The notes beneath the pieces were generated by a model. The model searched no databases. It saw nothing but the letters and a program-made list of their open reading frames with translations, and was not told the origin of the DNA. A stretch of DNA of 64,000 nt from NCBI GenBank assembly GCA_035772785.1, contig JAOCPU010000038.1, forward strand, positions 265,174 to 329,173, given 5' to 3'. Positions 62,201-64,000 of the stretch are shown here, piece after piece; the stretch's first letter is position 1, and each line of letters starts with the position of its first letter. The stretch comes from Phlebiopsis flavidoalba (lineage: Eukaryota; Basidiomycota; Agaricomycetes; Polyporales; Phanerochaetaceae). Both the position numbers and the translations under genes were made by a program.

Positions 62201-64000
62201 ACGAGGGCCCGATTCTGGCAGCTTTTATATCTGAAGCCGGAGTAGAGATGGGAGGTCCTCCTGTTGAAACATCGTAGGCCGTTGGCTAGGCGAGTGCATA
62301 AGTGTCCATGAAGCCATGTGTGGCCTGATCGAATGGTAGTTGGGGATAATCCAGTTTTGCGGGCCATACTTGGGGATAGACTTTGACGGTTGGACCGCTA
62401 GACCCTGCGACTGCGACCACTAGATGTTGCTTAGCGAGTTGAAGGTGTAGCGGACGCCGTCGAGCGGGCGTGGAGATGTTGGGTTTCAACGTGGCCGGAT
62501 GACAGCATTATGGAATGAGATAAAATTAGCCATGTCTACCTGACCAGGAGACGCTACGGCTGCAAAGTCCTTTCCCGAGAATATGAGCTGCCACAGACCG
62601 CAAAGACTGTAAATTGGTCCCTGCGGTAGGAAGTCCTCATTTTCGTCGAGGAAGTCGATTGGTAACACCAGCGGTTCAAAAACTCATCAGGGAACGCCAG
62701 AAGTCGTTTTATTGGGTTCGCTGGTAGTCGCACCATGGCGTGAAGGACCCTGAAGAATCGGGCCGCTTTGCAAAAATCCGTATGTGCGCCGATATCGAAT
62801 CTCGCCCGCTCGCGGAGGCTCAGGTTTCCAGGAGTGGCAAAGCCGTACCCACGCGGGCCATGAGCTGCTCTGCATAGAATCTGTGGGGCAGATGGGGGTA
62901 GGCATGGCTTGCGTGTTTAAAGATAGGGAGAGTACTGGGAGGGGATGTTCGATCTCACATCGTGAGTTATAGTTTCGCAGGGAGATAAGATACGATACAC
63001 CAGCGAACATTGTCGGTTCACACACCCTTGTCGCCGGAAGGAATTCTGACAAATGAGGATTACTTCAGCGGCTGTAAACGCTATCCCAACCCGACTGAAT
63101 GCTTTCTAATTGGGGCTTATAGGGGTGCATAGCCATCTGACCATCTCGGTTCAGCCGTATTGTTCAACTTCTCACGCATGGATAGTTTTGTTGAAGGCTT
63201 TGAGGATTTAGTCGCCGATCATTATACAGCTTTTGGCTTTACCCACACAAACAGATCGATGGGGCTACAGTTGCAAGTAGGCGGGTAAGCAGTAGTAGAG
63301 TGGTGGTATTACTTCAGGGACAGGAGCTAAAAAACCTATGTGAATGGGGAGCGACATGATGATCCTTGTTAGGATTGTCAGTGAACGGAAATAACGTAGA
63401 AGCATCCTTGAGAAGTTTCCACCCTTACATTGTTTTCGAGGTGTTTCCCCACTCAGTCACAGAAATGCAACAGATCAAAGAATCGATCTGCTTGATAGAA
63501 CGTCAGTATGCATGCACCTGACGGCGATCGCATCTGTTGTTTCGCGTCCGAGTTCTGAGCTTCAGCGTTCGAGCCCGGACTGGCGCTCGCACTGGCCATA
63601 ACAGAGTATTGATTTCATTTAGGTGTGAGAAATCAAGGATAGCGGTTTTCGCTACAGCCTAATATAGTCCCGAATATCGAAGGACTCCGAGGGTGGTCAA
63701 GGGAGGCTGATTATTGTGTCATAGTTTGGGGTTTGCATCGTGATGTTTGAGTAGCAGGTAAATTTGTCGAAGATCATAGCTGTTCTATTCAATTGTGTAT
63801 ATTTATGGTAAGAAAGACGCACCAGCCGCACTGCCGCTTTTCCGAGATGATCGTAATTACCTTAAATGCTGGCAATCTGGACGGGTGCCGTAATTACTGT
63901 ATAAGGGTGGTGTCTCGAACATACTAGATCACACATGTGAGGGCATTTGCCGTACATCCAAAGACCTGGTAATTTTCCACGATTTTGTAATGTGAATAGA
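59267..64000. other. 4.7 kb without a supported gene
   Basis: Composition drops from very GC-rich to near balanced right after the large gene. Open frames on both strands (for example 61358-61636, 61741-62367 and 62486-63052, all minus) show no recognisable motif or consistent splicing. I see no repeat structure strong enough to call an element. Confidence 0.5.

Noticed and set aside
61741..62367. 208-codon minus-strand frame
   Set aside because: No motif, unusual His/Arg/Ser composition, no splice context and no paralogue in the window.

Overview
This window is nuclear DNA of a filamentous basidiomycete, most likely an Agaricomycete near the polypores. That placement is an inference from gene content: genes are split by short GT..AG introns of about 55-60 nt, and they belong to families expanded in wood-decay mushrooms (F-box, BTB/POZ and APH-like kinase paralogues, GH13 maltase, flavin amine oxidases, aldo-keto reductases). 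No prokaryotic operon, CRISPR array, rRNA or convincing tRNA was seen.

Layout. 1.5-2.9 kb: F-box-type gene (+). 3.6-8.9 kb: DNF1/DNF2-type P4-ATPase lipid flippase (-). 11.3-12.0 kb: small tyrosine phosphatase (-). 13.4-15.5 kb: maltase (+), then a BTB gene (-). 17.2-21.3 kb: a second copy of the maltase 3' end plus BTB gene, whose maltase intron is swollen from 56 nt to about 2.28 kb by repeat-bearing DNA. 21.6-42 kb: a repeating arrangement of aldo-keto reductase (-), flavin amine oxidase (+) and F-box paralogue (-): AKR1-AO1-Fbox2, then AKR2-AO2, then AO3-Fbox3. A converging pair of kinase-like genes sits between AO2 and AO3. 42-49 kb: sparse, with a decayed third AKR and a few unrecognised coding stretches. 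49.6-59.3 kb: GC-rich, holding one unrecognised small gene and one very large gene for a disordered protein with a Lys/Ala-rich tail. 59.3-64 kb: no supported gene.

Almost every recognisable gene, including the normally essential-type flippase, is interrupted by isolated one-base frameshifts while its motifs remain readable by changing frame. This looks more like uncorrected indel errors than decay, although the second maltase and third AKR look truly degraded. Gene spans below therefore cover the whole readable locus, not one open frame.

How the genes may work together: amine oxidases release an oxo product, NH3 and H2O2, and the divergently placed NADPH-type aldo-keto reductases could reduce carbonyl products. 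The repeated head-to-head AKR/AO pairing makes this 21.6-40.3 kb block the best candidate for an uncharacterised metabolic locus.
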